64,000 nt of DNA from Amorphoplanes digitatis. GTDB lineage: Bacteria > Actinomycetota > Actinomycetes > Mycobacteriales > Micromonosporaceae. Location of the stretch: positions 8,640,001-8,704,000 of the forward strand of contig NZ_JACHNH010000001.1 of assembly GCF_014205335.1 (NCBI RefSeq), read 5' to 3'. A model generated the notes under the pieces. That model was not told where the DNA came from, ran no database searches, and worked only from the letters and a program-made list of their open reading frames with translations. Made by a program: the position numbers and the translations under genes. Positions 31,339 to 40,723 of this stretch are shown here, piece after piece (position 1 is the first letter of the stretch; every line of letters starts with the position of its first letter).

Positions 31339-32490
31339 TCAGCCTCGGGTGTACTGGCCGACCATCTGCACCTGGCCGGTGCCTTCGATGACCTCGCCGA
31401 CCTGCCAGGCCTCGACGCCGCGGCCGGTCAGGTAGGCCATCGCCCGGTCGGCGTCGTCCGAGGAGACGATCGCGAACATGCCGACGCCCATGTTGAACGT
31501 GGCCTCCATCTCCGTGTCCTCGATCCGGCCCTTGGCCTGGATCAGGTCGAAGATCGACTGCGGCCGCCACGACGAGCGGTCGACGACCGCGTCGGCGTGC
31601 TCCGGCAGGATCCGGACCAGGTTGCCGGGGATGCCACCGCCCGTGACGTGCGAGAACGCGCGGACGTCGGCCTCCTCGATCAGGCCGAGGCAGTCCTTGG
31701 CGTAGATCTTGGTCGGCGTCAGCAGCTCCTCGCCGAGGGTGCGCTGCCGGCCGAAGTCCTCGACCACCGTGTCCAGGCGCATCCGGCCGGCGCCGAGTAG
31801 CACGTGGCGCACCAGCGAGTAGCCGTTGGAGTGCAGGCCGGACGAGCGCATGGCGATGACGGCGTCGCCGATCTCGACCCGGTGGGCACCGAGGATCTCG
31901 CTCTCCTCGACCACGCCGACGCCGGTCGCCGAGACGTCGTACTCGTCCGGGCGCAGCACGCCGGGGTGCTCGGCGGTCTCGCCGCCCAGCAGCGCGCAGC
32001 CGGCGTAGCGGCAGCCGTCCGCGATGCCCGCGCCGATCTCCGCGACCTTGTCCGGCACGACCTCGCCGCAGGCGATGTAGTCGAGCAGGAAGAGCGGCTC
32101 GGCACCGCACGCCACCAGGTCGTCGACGACCATGGCGACCAGGTCGATGCCGATCGTGTCGTGGATGTTGAGCTGCTGGGCGATCACCAGCTTGGTGCCG
32201 ACGCCGTCGGTGGACGAGGCCAGGATCGGGCTCTTGTACTTCTGGGTGTTGAGCTTGAAGAGACCGGCGAAGCCGCCCAGGTCGCCCATGACCTCGGGGC
32301 GGGTGGTCCGCTTGACCTTGGACTTCAGCAGTTCGACCGCGCGCTCGCCGGCGTCGATCGAGACACCGGCGTCCGCGTACGTCACCGTGCGCTTGCGTCC
32401 GCTCCGGCCGGCACCCGCCGACCACGGCTGGTGGTCGGCGCCTTCAGCACCGCTGGATCCGGCACTGTTGCGCTCGGACACGTGCGTCAC
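31339..32490 (-). CDS. purM: Phosphoribosylformylglycinamidine cyclo-ligase (AIR synthetase)
   Basis: 383 aa from GTG 32490, chosen for GGGGAG just upstream. It closes FGAM to AIR with ATP. Motifs: TYADAGVSIDAGERAVELLK, SSTDGVGTKL, DLVAMVVDDLVACGAEPLF, ALLGGETAEHPG and HVTGGGIPGNLVR. The first 35 residues (MTHVSERNS onward) are a low-complexity extension absent from the standard 340-350 aa enzyme. Follows purF on the same strand after 104 bp; terminated by the hairpin at 31272-31318. Confidence 0.96.
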   Translation of the reverse strand: MTHVSERNSAGSSGAEGADHQPWSAGAGRSGRKRTVTYADAGVSIDAGERAVELLKSKVKRTTRPEVMGDLGGFAGLFKLNTQKYKSPILASSTDGVGTKLVIAQQLNIHDTIGIDLVAMVVDDLVACGAEPLFLLDYIACGEVVPDKVAEIGAGIADGCRYAGCALLGGETAEHPGVLRPDEYDVSATGVGVVEESEILGAHRVEIGDAVIAMRSSGLHSNGYSLVRHVLLGAGRMRLDTVVEDFGRQRTLGEELLTPTKIYAKDCLGLIEEADVRAFSHVTGGGIPGNLVRILPEHADAVVDRSSWRPQSIFDLIQAKGRIEDTEMEATFNMGVGMFAIVSSDDADRAMAYLTGRGVEAWQVGEVIEGTGQVQMVGQYTRG

Positions 32491-32594
32491 GGTTCTCCCC
32501 TTAGTGCGCGGGTACCCGCGCGGTTGCAACTGCCGGTGCCGCGGTCTACGACGTCTCGGGTGGTGCTGGTGGTTCCGGTGTGCGGACCTGTCAA

Positions 32595-34205
32595 CTACGG
32601 GCGACGCAGGGCGTCGGCGCCGCCAGGGCTGCCCACCAGGGGTTTCGCGGTCTCCCGCTCATCCTCCGGGTACTGCTCGTCTTCATGATCCTGGTCGAGC
32701 CCGGCCAGCGCGGCACCGGTGCCCTGCGCAGTGGCGTCGGGCATGGTGGCGCGCTTGCCGACACCCTCGAGCAGGTGCTTACCGATAAGGTGACCCGCCG
32801 GCAGTTCGATCGGATACTGCCCATCGAAACAGGCCATGCAGAGCCGCGTCTTCGGCTGCTCGGTCGCCTGGACCAGGCCGTCCAGCGAAACGTAGCCGAG
32901 CGAGTCCGCGCCGATCGAGCGCCGGATGCCGTCGATCTCCAGGCCGTTGGCGATCAACTCGGCCCGGGTCGCGAAGTCGATGCCGTAGAAACAGGGCCAT
33001 TTCACCGGCGGAGACGAGATCCGCACGTGCACCTCGAGGGCGCCGGCCTCGCGCAGCATCCGGATCTGGGCCCGCTGGGTGTTGCCGCGCACGATCGAGT
33101 CGTCGATCACGACGATCCGCTTGCCGCGCACGACCTCGCGCAGCGGGTTCAGCTTCAGCCGGATCCCGAGCTGGCGGATTGTCTGCGAGGGCTGGATGAA
33201 GGTGCGGCCGACGTAGGCGTTCTTCATGAAGCCCGCGCTGTAGGGGATTCCGGAGGCCTCCGCGTAGCCGATCGCGGCCGGAATGCCCGACTCCGGTACG
33301 CCGATGACGAGATCGGCCTCGACCGGGTGCTCCTTGGCCAGCTTGCGGCCGACCGCGACCCGGGCCGAGTAGATGTTGCGGCCCGCGATCGTGGTGTCCG
33401 GACGGGCGAGATAGACGTACTCGAAGAGGCAGCCCTTGGGCTCCGGCGCCGCGAAGCGGGTGGAGCGCAGGCCGTGCTCGTCTATCGCGATGATCTCGCC
33501 CGGCTCGACCTCGCGGACGAAGCTGGCGCCGACGATGTCGAGGGCGGCGGTCTCGCTGGCCACGGCCCAGCCGCGCTCCATCCGGCCGAGCACCAGCGGA
33601 CGGACGCCCTGGGCGTCGCGGGCCGCGTACAGGGTGCTCTCGTCCATGAAGACGAAGCTGAACGCGCCGCGCAGGCGCGGGAGCACCTCGACGGCCGCGG
33701 CCTCGACCGACAGGTCGGGGCGGCTGGCCAGCAGCGTCGTCACCAGCGCGGTGTCGGAGGTGCCCATGTCGGCCTCGAGCCCGCGCTCGGCGATCTCGCG
33801 GGCGAGCTCGGCGGTGTTGACCAGGTTGCCGTTGTGCGCCAGCGCGATCGTCGTGCCGGCGGTGGTGGCCCGGATCGTCGGCTGGGCGTTCTCCCAGTTC
33901 GAGCCGCCGGTGGTCGAGTAGCGGGTGTGCCCGATGGCCAGGTGCCCGCGCAGGCTGGCGAGGGTCGGCTCGTCGAAGACCTGCGAGACGAGTCCGAGAT
34001 CCTTATAGACGACCACGCCCGAGCCGTCGCTGACGGCGATGCCCGCTGCCTCCTGGCCCCGGTGCTGGAGTGCGAAAAGGCCGAAATAGGTAAGTTTCGC
34101 GACCTCTTCCTCAGGGGCCCAGACCCCGAAGACGCCGCAGGCATCGCGAGGTCCGCGGTCCTGGGGGTCGAGATCGTCGGTCAACCGGCCGTCGCCTCGG
34201 GGCAC
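32595..34205 (-). CDS. purF: Amidophosphoribosyltransferase
   Basis: 536 aa from GTG 34205 with GAGGGAG upstream. First committed purine step: PRPP plus glutamine gives phosphoribosylamine. The nucleophile is Cys23 after a 22-residue propeptide (RGPRDACGVFG), so it is the Bacillus-type, autoprocessed form. Cys residues in PKGCLFEY, KWPCFYG and LCMACF are the four ligands of the structural 4Fe-4S cluster. PRPP loop VVIDDSIVRGNTQ is intact. The C-terminus has a 45-residue hydrophilic extension. First gene of the purF-purM unit. Confidence 0.96.
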   Translation of the reverse strand: MPRGDGRLTDDLDPQDRGPRDACGVFGVWAPEEEVAKLTYFGLFALQHRGQEAAGIAVSDGSGVVVYKDLGLVSQVFDEPTLASLRGHLAIGHTRYSTTGGSNWENAQPTIRATTAGTTIALAHNGNLVNTAELAREIAERGLEADMGTSDTALVTTLLASRPDLSVEAAAVEVLPRLRGAFSFVFMDESTLYAARDAQGVRPLVLGRMERGWAVASETAALDIVGASFVREVEPGEIIAIDEHGLRSTRFAAPEPKGCLFEYVYLARPDTTIAGRNIYSARVAVGRKLAKEHPVEADLVIGVPESGIPAAIGYAEASGIPYSAGFMKNAYVGRTFIQPSQTIRQLGIRLKLNPLREVVRGKRIVVIDDSIVRGNTQRAQIRMLREAGALEVHVRISSPPVKWPCFYGIDFATRAELIANGLEIDGIRRSIGADSLGYVSLDGLVQATEQPKTRLCMACFDGQYPIELPAGHLIGKHLLEGVGKRATMPDATAQGTGAALAGLDQDHEDEQYPEDERETAKPLVGSPGGADALRRP

Positions 34206-34283
34206 GCGCTTGCTCCCTCATGCTGATCTGCTCGGACTTGCGGGTCTCTTCCGACCGCCCAGTGTACGCGAGCCGGGGAGCGG

Positions 34284-34616
34284 TCAACTCGGGTGCACAG
34301 GGAGGTACGGAGTCAGATCTGTGCGTATTCCACTGGCCCGAACCCGGCCGGACTCCACGGCGTCGTCCCAGGTCAGACGCCCCGTGGCGACCAGCAGCCA
34401 GGTCATCGGATCCGTCTCGACCACGTTGGGCGGGGTGCCCCGGGTATGACGCGGACCGGCTACGCACTGAATCGCACCGAAAGGTGGAATACGGACCTCC
34501 ACCGATCGGCCGGGCGCGGTCCGCGCCAACTCGCCGAGCAGCGCCCGGACAGCGTCGCGCAGCACTGTGCGCTCGGGTTCATCGCCCCGATCCAGCGCGT
34601 CCAACGCGTCTGTCAC
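34284..34616 (-). CDS. Sterol carrier family protein (small, near purF)
   Basis: 110 aa from GTG 34616. Contains VEVRIPPFGAIQCVAGPRHTRGTPPNVVETDPMTWLLVATGRLTWDDAV, the beta strand and helix pattern annotated as sterol-carrier-like in actinobacteria. It may bind lipids or act as a dimer; no substrate known. Same strand as purF, 78 bp upstream, so it could be the first gene of the purF transcript. Confidence 0.82.
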   Translation of the reverse strand: MTDALDALDRGDEPERTVLRDAVRALLGELARTAPGRSVEVRIPPFGAIQCVAGPRHTRGTPPNVVETDPMTWLLVATGRLTWDDAVESGRVRASGIRTDLTPYLPVHPS

Positions 34617-34805
34617 GGACTCGGATTTATTGTGCGCAGGAGACACGTCGGGACAATACGACCCGGCTTCGGATAAGAACCAGGCGGCCCTGGGTCGCGC
34701 CGACGTCGTGTGACAGGGCATAGTGGCCGACGGTGTGTACTCGTAGCGGGATCTTAGGGCAGTTCGAAAGCGCCCGGTGACCGTGCGACCCGGAAGGCGG
34801 TGGAC

Positions 34806-36920
34806 GTGACAACGCACCTACGAGCCAGGGCCCTCCAGGCCGGTGCGTTCCTGGCACTGATCGGTGGCGTTCTCGTTGCCGCACCCTCAGCTGCTCTAGC
34901 GACAGCACCGACTGTAACCGTGAGCTCACTGTCGTCGGGTGACGTCCCCTCGGGCGGCGAGACCACGCTCACCTACAAGGTGACAAATCGGAACGCAGAG
35001 GCCGGGACCGTGACGGTCGTGGTCAGCGCCAACGGCATGTCCTGCAGTGGACAGTGCAACTTCGACGAGCCGATCGGCCCCAACGAGGCCAAGGAATACA
35101 CGGCGAAGCTGAAGGCCGGCAACGTCGACCCGGGCCAGACCAAGGACACCCGGATCCAGGTCTCGGCGGACATCGGCGGGGAGAGCGGCAACGCCGGCCG
35201 CAACGTCACGCTGCGCGGCCCCGAACAGGCGCAGACCGTGCGCCAGGTCAGCGGCAAGGTGAAGGACCAGGAAGGCAAGGCCGTCGCGGGCGCGCTGGTC
35301 GGCCTGCGCGACAGCCAGAACCACCAGTACGACACCACCACGAACGGCGACGGTGGCTACTCCTTCACCAGCACCGACAGCAAGCCGATCGCGGTCGGCG
35401 CGCTGGCCGTGGCCGCCACCAAGGGCGGCTACGACGTCGCCTCGGTGAACGCGCAGGGCAGCTCCGGCAAGTCGATCAACGTGCCGCTCACCATCAAGCT
35501 GAAGGCCGGCGCGTCGCCGTCCACCAGCCCCTCCGCGACGGCCAGCGCGAGCGCCGAGCCGACCGAGGAGGTCAGCGAGGACGCCACGGACCCCGCCACC
35601 GACGACAGCGCCGCCGCTCTCGACCAGACCCCGACCTCGGGCGAGGACGAGGGCTCCGGCTCGATGCTCTTCATCATCCTCGGCGGCCTGCTCGTCGCGG
35701 CCGGCATCGGCGCGATCGTGCTGGTCCTGATGCGCCGCAAGGCCGGCGAGGACGCGGACGGCGCCGACGGCGCGGACGCACCCCTCGGCGGAGCACAGCC
35801 TGCCGCGGCCGGCAACCGGTACCCCGGCGCCGGGGAGACCCGGCTGGCCGGTGCGCCGATGGGTGGCGCACAGGCCACGATGATCGCTCCGCGCTCGGGC
35901 GCACCGTCCATCGGGGACGCTCCGACGATGATCCACCGCGCGCCCCCGGTCGTCGACGAGTTCCCGGACCCGTACGGCGCGCCGATGCCTCAGGGCGGCG
36001 GCTACAACGCGCCCGGTGGCTGGGGTGCCGCGGGCGCCGCCGGTGCCGCGGGTGCGGTGCCGGGCGCGTACGGCGCGGCCGGCCAGTACGGCGGCGCTCA
36101 GGTGCCGGCGCAGGGCGGCTACCCGGAGCAGGCCGGCTACGACCAGGCGGCGCCCTACGGCGCTCCCCAGGGCGGCTACAACGAGCCGGACGGCTACGAC
36201 CAGGCGGCGCCGTACGGCGCTCCCCAGGGTGGCTACGAGCAGCAGCCGCAGCAGCGCTACGACGAGCCGACCGGCATGTACCGGCCGGAGCCCGGCGGCT
36301 ACCCGCAGGAGGCCGGCTACGCCGACCAGGGTGGCTACGGCGGCGCGGAGCCGGCGTACGGCCAGAACGCCGGCTACGGCCAGGGCGGCGACGACTACGC
36401 CGGCCAGGCACCGGCCCGGGGCGGCGCCTACCCGGGCGGCGGAAACGGCTACGCCGGTGGCGCTTACGGCGCTCCCGCCGAGCCGGCCGACCAGGGTGGC
36501 GGCTACGGCCAGTGGGACGGCCAGGGCGGCGCGGTCGACAACGGCAACGCCTACGGCGCCCCCGCCGGCGGTGGCGCGTACGGCGCTCCGCAGGGCGGCC
36601 AGGCCTACGGCAACCCCAACTACGGCGCTCCCGCGGGCGGCGGCTACGACCAGGCCGACGGCTACGGCGCCGAGCAGGGCGGTTACGACCCCCGGGCGGC
36701 ATATGGGCGGCCGGACGGCTACGACCCGCAGCAGGGCGGCGGCCGGGGTCAGCAGCCCCCCGGCGGCGGCTACGGCGGCCCGGTCGGCCAGGGCGGCTAC
36801 GGAGCCGACCAGGGTGGCTACTACGGCGCGGAGCAGCAGGGGGGCGGCCGCCACGGCGGACCGCCGCCGGAGGCGACGCGCCCGGGCCAGCGACGTCCCC
36901 TCGACTGGATGGACGACTGA
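34806..36920 (+). CDS. Large membrane protein with Tyr/Gly-rich cytoplasmic tail
   Basis: 704 aa from GTG 34806, correctly spaced from GGAAGG (34792-34797); GTG 34800 is too close to it. Signal peptide (AFLALIGGVLVAAPSAALA), an extracytoplasmic beta domain with a two-Cys loop (MSCSGQCNF), a carboxypeptidase-regulatory-like Ig domain (VSGKVKDQEGKAVAGALVGL), a Thr/Asp linker, and one transmembrane helix near residues 287-310 ending in MRRK. The remaining roughly 390 residues are low complexity: Gly, Tyr, Gln, Pro and Ala with repeats such as GYDQAAPYGAPQGGY. They would lie in the cytoplasm. Function unknown; see findings. Confidence 0.85.
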   Translation: MTTHLRARALQAGAFLALIGGVLVAAPSAALATAPTVTVSSLSSGDVPSGGETTLTYKVTNRNAEAGTVTVVVSANGMSCSGQCNFDEPIGPNEAKEYTAKLKAGNVDPGQTKDTRIQVSADIGGESGNAGRNVTLRGPEQAQTVRQVSGKVKDQEGKAVAGALVGLRDSQNHQYDTTTNGDGGYSFTSTDSKPIAVGALAVAATKGGYDVASVNAQGSSGKSINVPLTIKLKAGASPSTSPSATASASAEPTEEVSEDATDPATDDSAAALDQTPTSGEDEGSGSMLFIILGGLLVAAGIGAIVLVLMRRKAGEDADGADGADAPLGGAQPAAAGNRYPGAGETRLAGAPMGGAQATMIAPRSGAPSIGDAPTMIHRAPPVVDEFPDPYGAPMPQGGGYNAPGGWGAAGAAGAAGAVPGAYGAAGQYGGAQVPAQGGYPEQAGYDQAAPYGAPQGGYNEPDGYDQAAPYGAPQGGYEQQPQQRYDEPTGMYRPEPGGYPQEAGYADQGGYGGAEPAYGQNAGYGQGGDDYAGQAPARGGAYPGGGNGYAGGAYGAPAEPADQGGGYGQWDGQGGAVDNGNAYGAPAGGGAYGAPQGGQAYGNPNYGAPAGGGYDQADGYGAEQGGYDPRAAYGRPDGYDPQQGGGRGQQPPGGGYGGPVGQGGYGADQGGYYGAEQQGGGRHGGPPPEATRPGQRRPLDWMDD

Positions 36921-36935
36921 CCCACCGAATCACCG

Positions 36936-36970
36936 AAGCCGGCCCCGTCAGTTGACGGGGCCGGCTTTTT
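36936..36970 (+). terminator. Rho-independent terminator
   Basis: AAGCCGGCCCCGTCA and its complement (2-nt spacing, effectively a short loop) are followed by TTTTT, 15 bp after the Tyr/Gly-rich protein gene. Confidence 0.93.
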
Positions 36971-37013
36971 CCTGCCCTACGAGAGACCGCCCGGCATTCG
37001 TGGGCCGGGAAAG

Positions 37014-37055
37014 CAGAACGCCACGACCGGGCTGGTGCCCTGCCGTGGCGTTCTG
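37014..37055 (-). terminator. Hairpin after purL
   Basis: CAGAACGCCACG (37014-37025) pairs perfectly with CGTGGCGTTCTG (37044-37055), 18-nt loop, 13 bp after the purL stop on the minus strand. Tail CTTTCC is weak. Confidence 0.65.
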
Positions 37056-37068
37056 GATCGTTCTGCTG

Positions 37069-39750
37069 TCAGTCCTTGCTCTCCGGCTCGTCGGACTGGC
37101 CCGGCTCCGGCGTGATCGGACCGCCCGGCACCTCACCGGCCCCGGCCGTCGCCGAACCGCCGGCCTCCTGCGCCGCGGCGGACGCGGCCGGCTCGGGCTG
37201 AGCGGTAGCGGGCTCCCCGATCTCCAGCGTGACCGACTGACCGCCGACCTCGGCGACCGGCGCGGCCGACTGGGCCGATGCGGTCGGCTGGGACGGCGCG
37301 GCCGGGGCAGCGATCGTCTCGGCCGGGCCGCCGAACAGGTTGCGCAGCGTCGCCGTGAAGGCCTCGCGCAGCTCGTCGAGCCCGATCGAGAACTCGTTCT
37401 GCACCTCGAGCACGGGCTCCGCCGCGGTGACGCCGATCTGCGCGCAGGCGACGTTGTGCTCCGCCGCGAGCGCCACGAAGGCCTTGTCGTGGCCGCGGGG
37501 CACCGTCACCAGGGCACGGCCCGCCGACTCGCTGAACAGCCACACGAACGGCGTGGTGGTCGCGTCCAGGTCGGGGAGCGCGATCCGGGCGCCGACGTTG
37601 CGCCGCAGGCAGGACTCGACGAGCACCTGGGCGAGGCCGCCGTCGGAGAGGTCGTGCGCCGCGACGACGAGCTCGCGCTCGGCCGCCTGGGCCATCATCC
37701 GGCCCAGCGCCTGCTCGTGTGCCAGGTCGACCTTCGGGGGGCGTCCGCCCAGGTGGCCGTGGGTGACCCACGCCCACTCGGAGCCGGACAGCTCGCACCG
37801 GGTGTCGCCGAGCAGGAAGAGCAGGTCGCCGTCGCCGGCCGGCGGCGGGAAGCCCATCGGCACGCGGCGCGCCACGTCGGCGAAGACGCCGAGCACACCG
37901 ACCACCGGGGTCGGGTGGATCGCGGCCGCGCCGGTCTGGTTGTAGAAGCTGACGTTGCCGCCGGTGACCGGGATGCCGAGCTGCTGGCAGCCGTCGGCGA
38001 GACCGCGGACGGCCTCGGCGAACTGCCACATGACCGCCGGGTCCTCGGGCGAGCCGAAGTTCAGGCAGTCGGTCACGGCGATCGGCTCGGCACCGGTGAC
38101 GGCGACGTTGCGGTACGCCTCGGCCAGTGCCAGCCTCGCGCCCTCGTAGGGGTCGAGCCGGGCGTAGCGGCCGTTGCCGTCGACGGAGAGCGCGACGCCG
38201 AGCCCGGTGCGCTCGTCGATGCGCAGCACGCCGGCGTCCTCGGGCTGGGCGAGCACGGTGTTGCCGAGCACGTACCGGTCGTACTGCTCGGTGACCCAGC
38301 TCTTGTCGCACAGGTTCGGCGACGCGATCATCCGCAGCACCGTCGCGCGCAGGTCGTCCGGGGTGGACGGGCGCGGCAGCGTCTCGGCGCGGTCGGCCTG
38401 GAGCAGGATCAGGTCGGCGGGCTCGCGGATCGGCCGGGCGTAGACCGGGCCGTCGTCGGCGAGCGAGCCGGGCGGCACGTCCACGACGATGTGGTCGTTC
38501 CAGCTGATCACCAGGCGGCCGGGCTGGCCGTCGGTCTCGCTGGGGGTAACCTCGCCGATGTTCGTGGCCCAGACGCCCCACTTCTCGGCGACCTTGAGCA
38601 CGTCCTCAAGCTTCTCCGGCGCGACGATCAGGAGCATGCGCTCCTGCGACTCGCTGGCCAGGATCTCGGTCGGCGACATCGAGGCCTCGCGCAGCGGCAC
38701 GCGCTCCAGGTAGACCCGCATGCCCGTGCCCGCGGCGGCGGCGGTCTCGGTGAGCGCGCAGGTCAGGCCCGCGCCGCCGAGGTCCTGGATGCCGACGACC
38801 AGGCCGGCGTCGTACAGCTCGAGGCAGCTCTCGATGAGCAGCTTCTCCATGAACGGGTCGCCGACCTGCACCGACGGACGGCGCTGCTCGGCGCCCTCGT
38901 CGAAGGTCGCGGAGGCGAGGACGGAGACGCCGCCGATGCCGTCGCGGCCGGTGCGCGCGCCCATCAGGACGACGACGTTGCCGACGCCGGCCGCCTCCTT
39001 GCGCTGGAGGCGCTCGACCGGCAGCACGCCGATGCTCAGCGCGTTGATCAGCGGGTTGCCCTGGTAGCAGGGGTCGAAGACGATCTCGCCGCCGATGTTG
39101 GGCAGGCCGAGGCAGTTGCCGTAGCCGCCGATGCCGGCGACGACGCCGGGCAGCACGCGCGCGGTGTCCGGGTGGTCCGCGGCACCGAAGCGCAGCGGGT
39201 CCATCACGGCGATCGGGCGGGCGCCCATCGCGAGAATGTCGCGGACGATGCCGCCGATGCCGGTCGCCGCGCCCTGGTAGGGCTCGACGAAGCTCGGGTG
39301 GTTGTGCGATTCGACCTTGAAGGTGACCGCGAGCTCGTCGGAGATCTGGACCACGCCCGCGTTCTCGCCGATTCCCGCGAGCATCCGGGTGTTCTTCGGG
39401 GCCTTCTCGCCGAACTGGCGCAGGTGCACCTTGCTCGACTTGTAGGAGCAGTGCTCGCTCCACATGATCGAGTACATCGCCAGCTCGGAGGCGGTCGGAC
39501 GGCGACCGAGGATCTGGCGGATCCGGTCGTACTCGTCGTCCTTGAGGCCGAGCTCGGTGTGCGGCTGAAGCTCGTCGCCGGTGTTCAGCGCCCGCTCGAC
39601 GGTGTCGGGACCCCCGTCGAACTGGTTGACCAGCACGTCGGTGGCGGCGAAGCCGGTCGGCTTGGCCGGCTGGCCGGACGCCGCCGGCGGCTGGTTCGGT
39701 AGCCCCGGCGCTGCGGCGTCGCTGGTCGCCGTGTCGTGCTGGGTGGTCAT
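37069..39750 (-). CDS. purL: Phosphoribosylformylglycinamidine synthase, large subunit
   Basis: 893 aa from ATG 39750. With PurQ and PurS it converts FGAR to FGAM. Motifs: MWSEHCSYKSSK, VTFKVESHNHPSFVEPYQGAATGIGG, VGIQDLGGAGL, ASESQERML, AAHDLSDGGLAQ. The enzyme normally has about 740-760 residues; here an N-terminal 35-residue extension and an 85-residue Ala/Pro/Glu-rich C-terminal tail (after LRNLFGG) are added. Starts inside the purQ stop (ATGA). Order purS-purQ-purL on one transcript. Confidence 0.96.
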   Translation of the reverse strand: MTTQHDTATSDAAAPGLPNQPPAASGQPAKPTGFAATDVLVNQFDGGPDTVERALNTGDELQPHTELGLKDDEYDRIRQILGRRPTASELAMYSIMWSEHCSYKSSKVHLRQFGEKAPKNTRMLAGIGENAGVVQISDELAVTFKVESHNHPSFVEPYQGAATGIGGIVRDILAMGARPIAVMDPLRFGAADHPDTARVLPGVVAGIGGYGNCLGLPNIGGEIVFDPCYQGNPLINALSIGVLPVERLQRKEAAGVGNVVVLMGARTGRDGIGGVSVLASATFDEGAEQRRPSVQVGDPFMEKLLIESCLELYDAGLVVGIQDLGGAGLTCALTETAAAAGTGMRVYLERVPLREASMSPTEILASESQERMLLIVAPEKLEDVLKVAEKWGVWATNIGEVTPSETDGQPGRLVISWNDHIVVDVPPGSLADDGPVYARPIREPADLILLQADRAETLPRPSTPDDLRATVLRMIASPNLCDKSWVTEQYDRYVLGNTVLAQPEDAGVLRIDERTGLGVALSVDGNGRYARLDPYEGARLALAEAYRNVAVTGAEPIAVTDCLNFGSPEDPAVMWQFAEAVRGLADGCQQLGIPVTGGNVSFYNQTGAAAIHPTPVVGVLGVFADVARRVPMGFPPPAGDGDLLFLLGDTRCELSGSEWAWVTHGHLGGRPPKVDLAHEQALGRMMAQAAERELVVAAHDLSDGGLAQVLVESCLRRNVGARIALPDLDATTTPFVWLFSESAGRALVTVPRGHDKAFVALAAEHNVACAQIGVTAAEPVLEVQNEFSIGLDELREAFTATLRNLFGGPAETIAAPAAPSQPTASAQSAAPVAEVGGQSVTLEIGEPATAQPEPAASAAAQEAGGSATAGAGEVPGGPITPEPGQSDEPESKD

Positions 39751-40460
39751 CGCTGGGCTCCCCCTGTGAGCTGCCCGCCCGCGGCCGTCCCGGCCAGGTG
39801 CCGCAGTGCGGAGGTGAAGAAGCCGAGGCCGTCGAGCGACGGGCCGGTCAGCGCCTCCACCGCGTGTTCCGGGTGCGGCATGATGCCGACCACGTTGCCG
39901 GCCGCGTTGGTGATCGCGGCGATGTCACGCTGCGAGCCGTTCGGGTTGCCGCGCGTGTATCGGGCGACGACCCGGCCCTCGCCCTCGAGCTCGTCGAGGG
40001 TGCGCTTGTCCGCGACGAAGCAGCCCTCGCCGTTCTTCACCGGGATCAGGATCTCGCTCCCGGCGGTGAACGCGTTCGTCCACGCCGTCGACGCCGACTC
40101 GACGCGCAGGTGCTGGTCGCGGTTGCGGAAGTGCAGGTGCTGGTTGCGGGTGAGCGCGCCCGGCAGCAGGTGGGCCTCGCAGAGGATCTGGAAACCGTTG
40201 CAGATGCCGAGCACCGGCAGGCCGCCGCGGGCGGCGTCGGCGATGGTCTCCATGACCGGCGCGAACCGGGCGATGGCGCCGCAGCGCAGCGCGTCGCCGT
40301 AGGAGAAACCGCCGGGCAGGATCACGGCATCGACGCCGTGCAGGTCCGGGTCGCCGTGCCAGAGGCGCACGGACTCGGCGCCGGCGATCCGCGCGGCGCG
40401 TGCCGCGTCGCCGTCGTCGAGCGAACCCGGGAAGGTGACGACTCCGATCCGCATGGTCAC
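39747..40460 (-). CDS. purQ: Phosphoribosylformylglycinamidine synthase, glutaminase subunit
   Basis: 237 aa from GTG 40460, overlapping the purS stop (GTGA); ATG at 40454 would give the classical MRIGVVTFPGS start. It supplies ammonia to PurL. Class I glutamine amidotransferase motifs: PGGFSYGDALRCGAIARF, nucleophile in VLGICNGFQIL, and the His-Glu pair in IMPHPEHAVE. Overlaps purL by 4 bp. Confidence 0.96.
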   Translation of the reverse strand: MTMRIGVVTFPGSLDDGDAARAARIAGAESVRLWHGDPDLHGVDAVILPGGFSYGDALRCGAIARFAPVMETIADAARGGLPVLGICNGFQILCEAHLLPGALTRNQHLHFRNRDQHLRVESASTAWTNAFTAGSEILIPVKNGEGCFVADKRTLDELEGEGRVVARYTRGNPNGSQRDIAAITNAAGNVVGIMPHPEHAVEALTGPSLDGLGFFTSALRHLAGTAAGGQLTGGAQR

Positions 40461-40723
40461 GCGCTCATCTGAGCGGCGTCACCGGCGGCCTCGTCGACCC
40501 GGATCGAGAAGTCCTCGATGACCGGGTTGGCGAGCAACTTATCGGCGATCTCGCGAGCGGTGTCGAGGTCGGGTTCACCAGCGAACTCGATCTCGATCCG
40601 GCGCCCGATGCGTACAGAGGAGATGTCACTGACACCGAGCCGCGGCAGCGCGTTGGCGACTGCCTGGCCCTGCGGATCGAGAATCTCCGGCTTGAGCATG
40701 ACGTCGACGACGACGCGAGCCAC
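40457..40723 (-). CDS. purS: Phosphoribosylformylglycinamidine synthase, PurS subunit
   Basis: 88 aa from GTG 40723 (MARVVVDVMLKPEILDPQGQAV), preferred over GTG 40729 because AGGAG is then five bases upstream; 40729 overlaps the AGGAG itself. PurS is the small structural subunit that bridges PurQ and PurL and is needed for ammonia transfer. Family length and sequence are typical, including the C-terminal YxVxE-like IEDFSIRVDE. First gene of the purSQL operon. Confidence 0.96.
   Translation of the reverse strand: MARVVVDVMLKPEILDPQGQAVANALPRLGVSDISSVRIGRRIEIEFAGEPDLDTAREIADKLLANPVIEDFSIRVDEAAGDAAQMSA

Noticed and set aside
36016..39702. 1228-aa plus-strand frame over the Tyr/Gly-rich gene and purL
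   Set aside because: Shadow of GC-rich coding DNA, opposite to the fully conserved purL; no start signal or domain.
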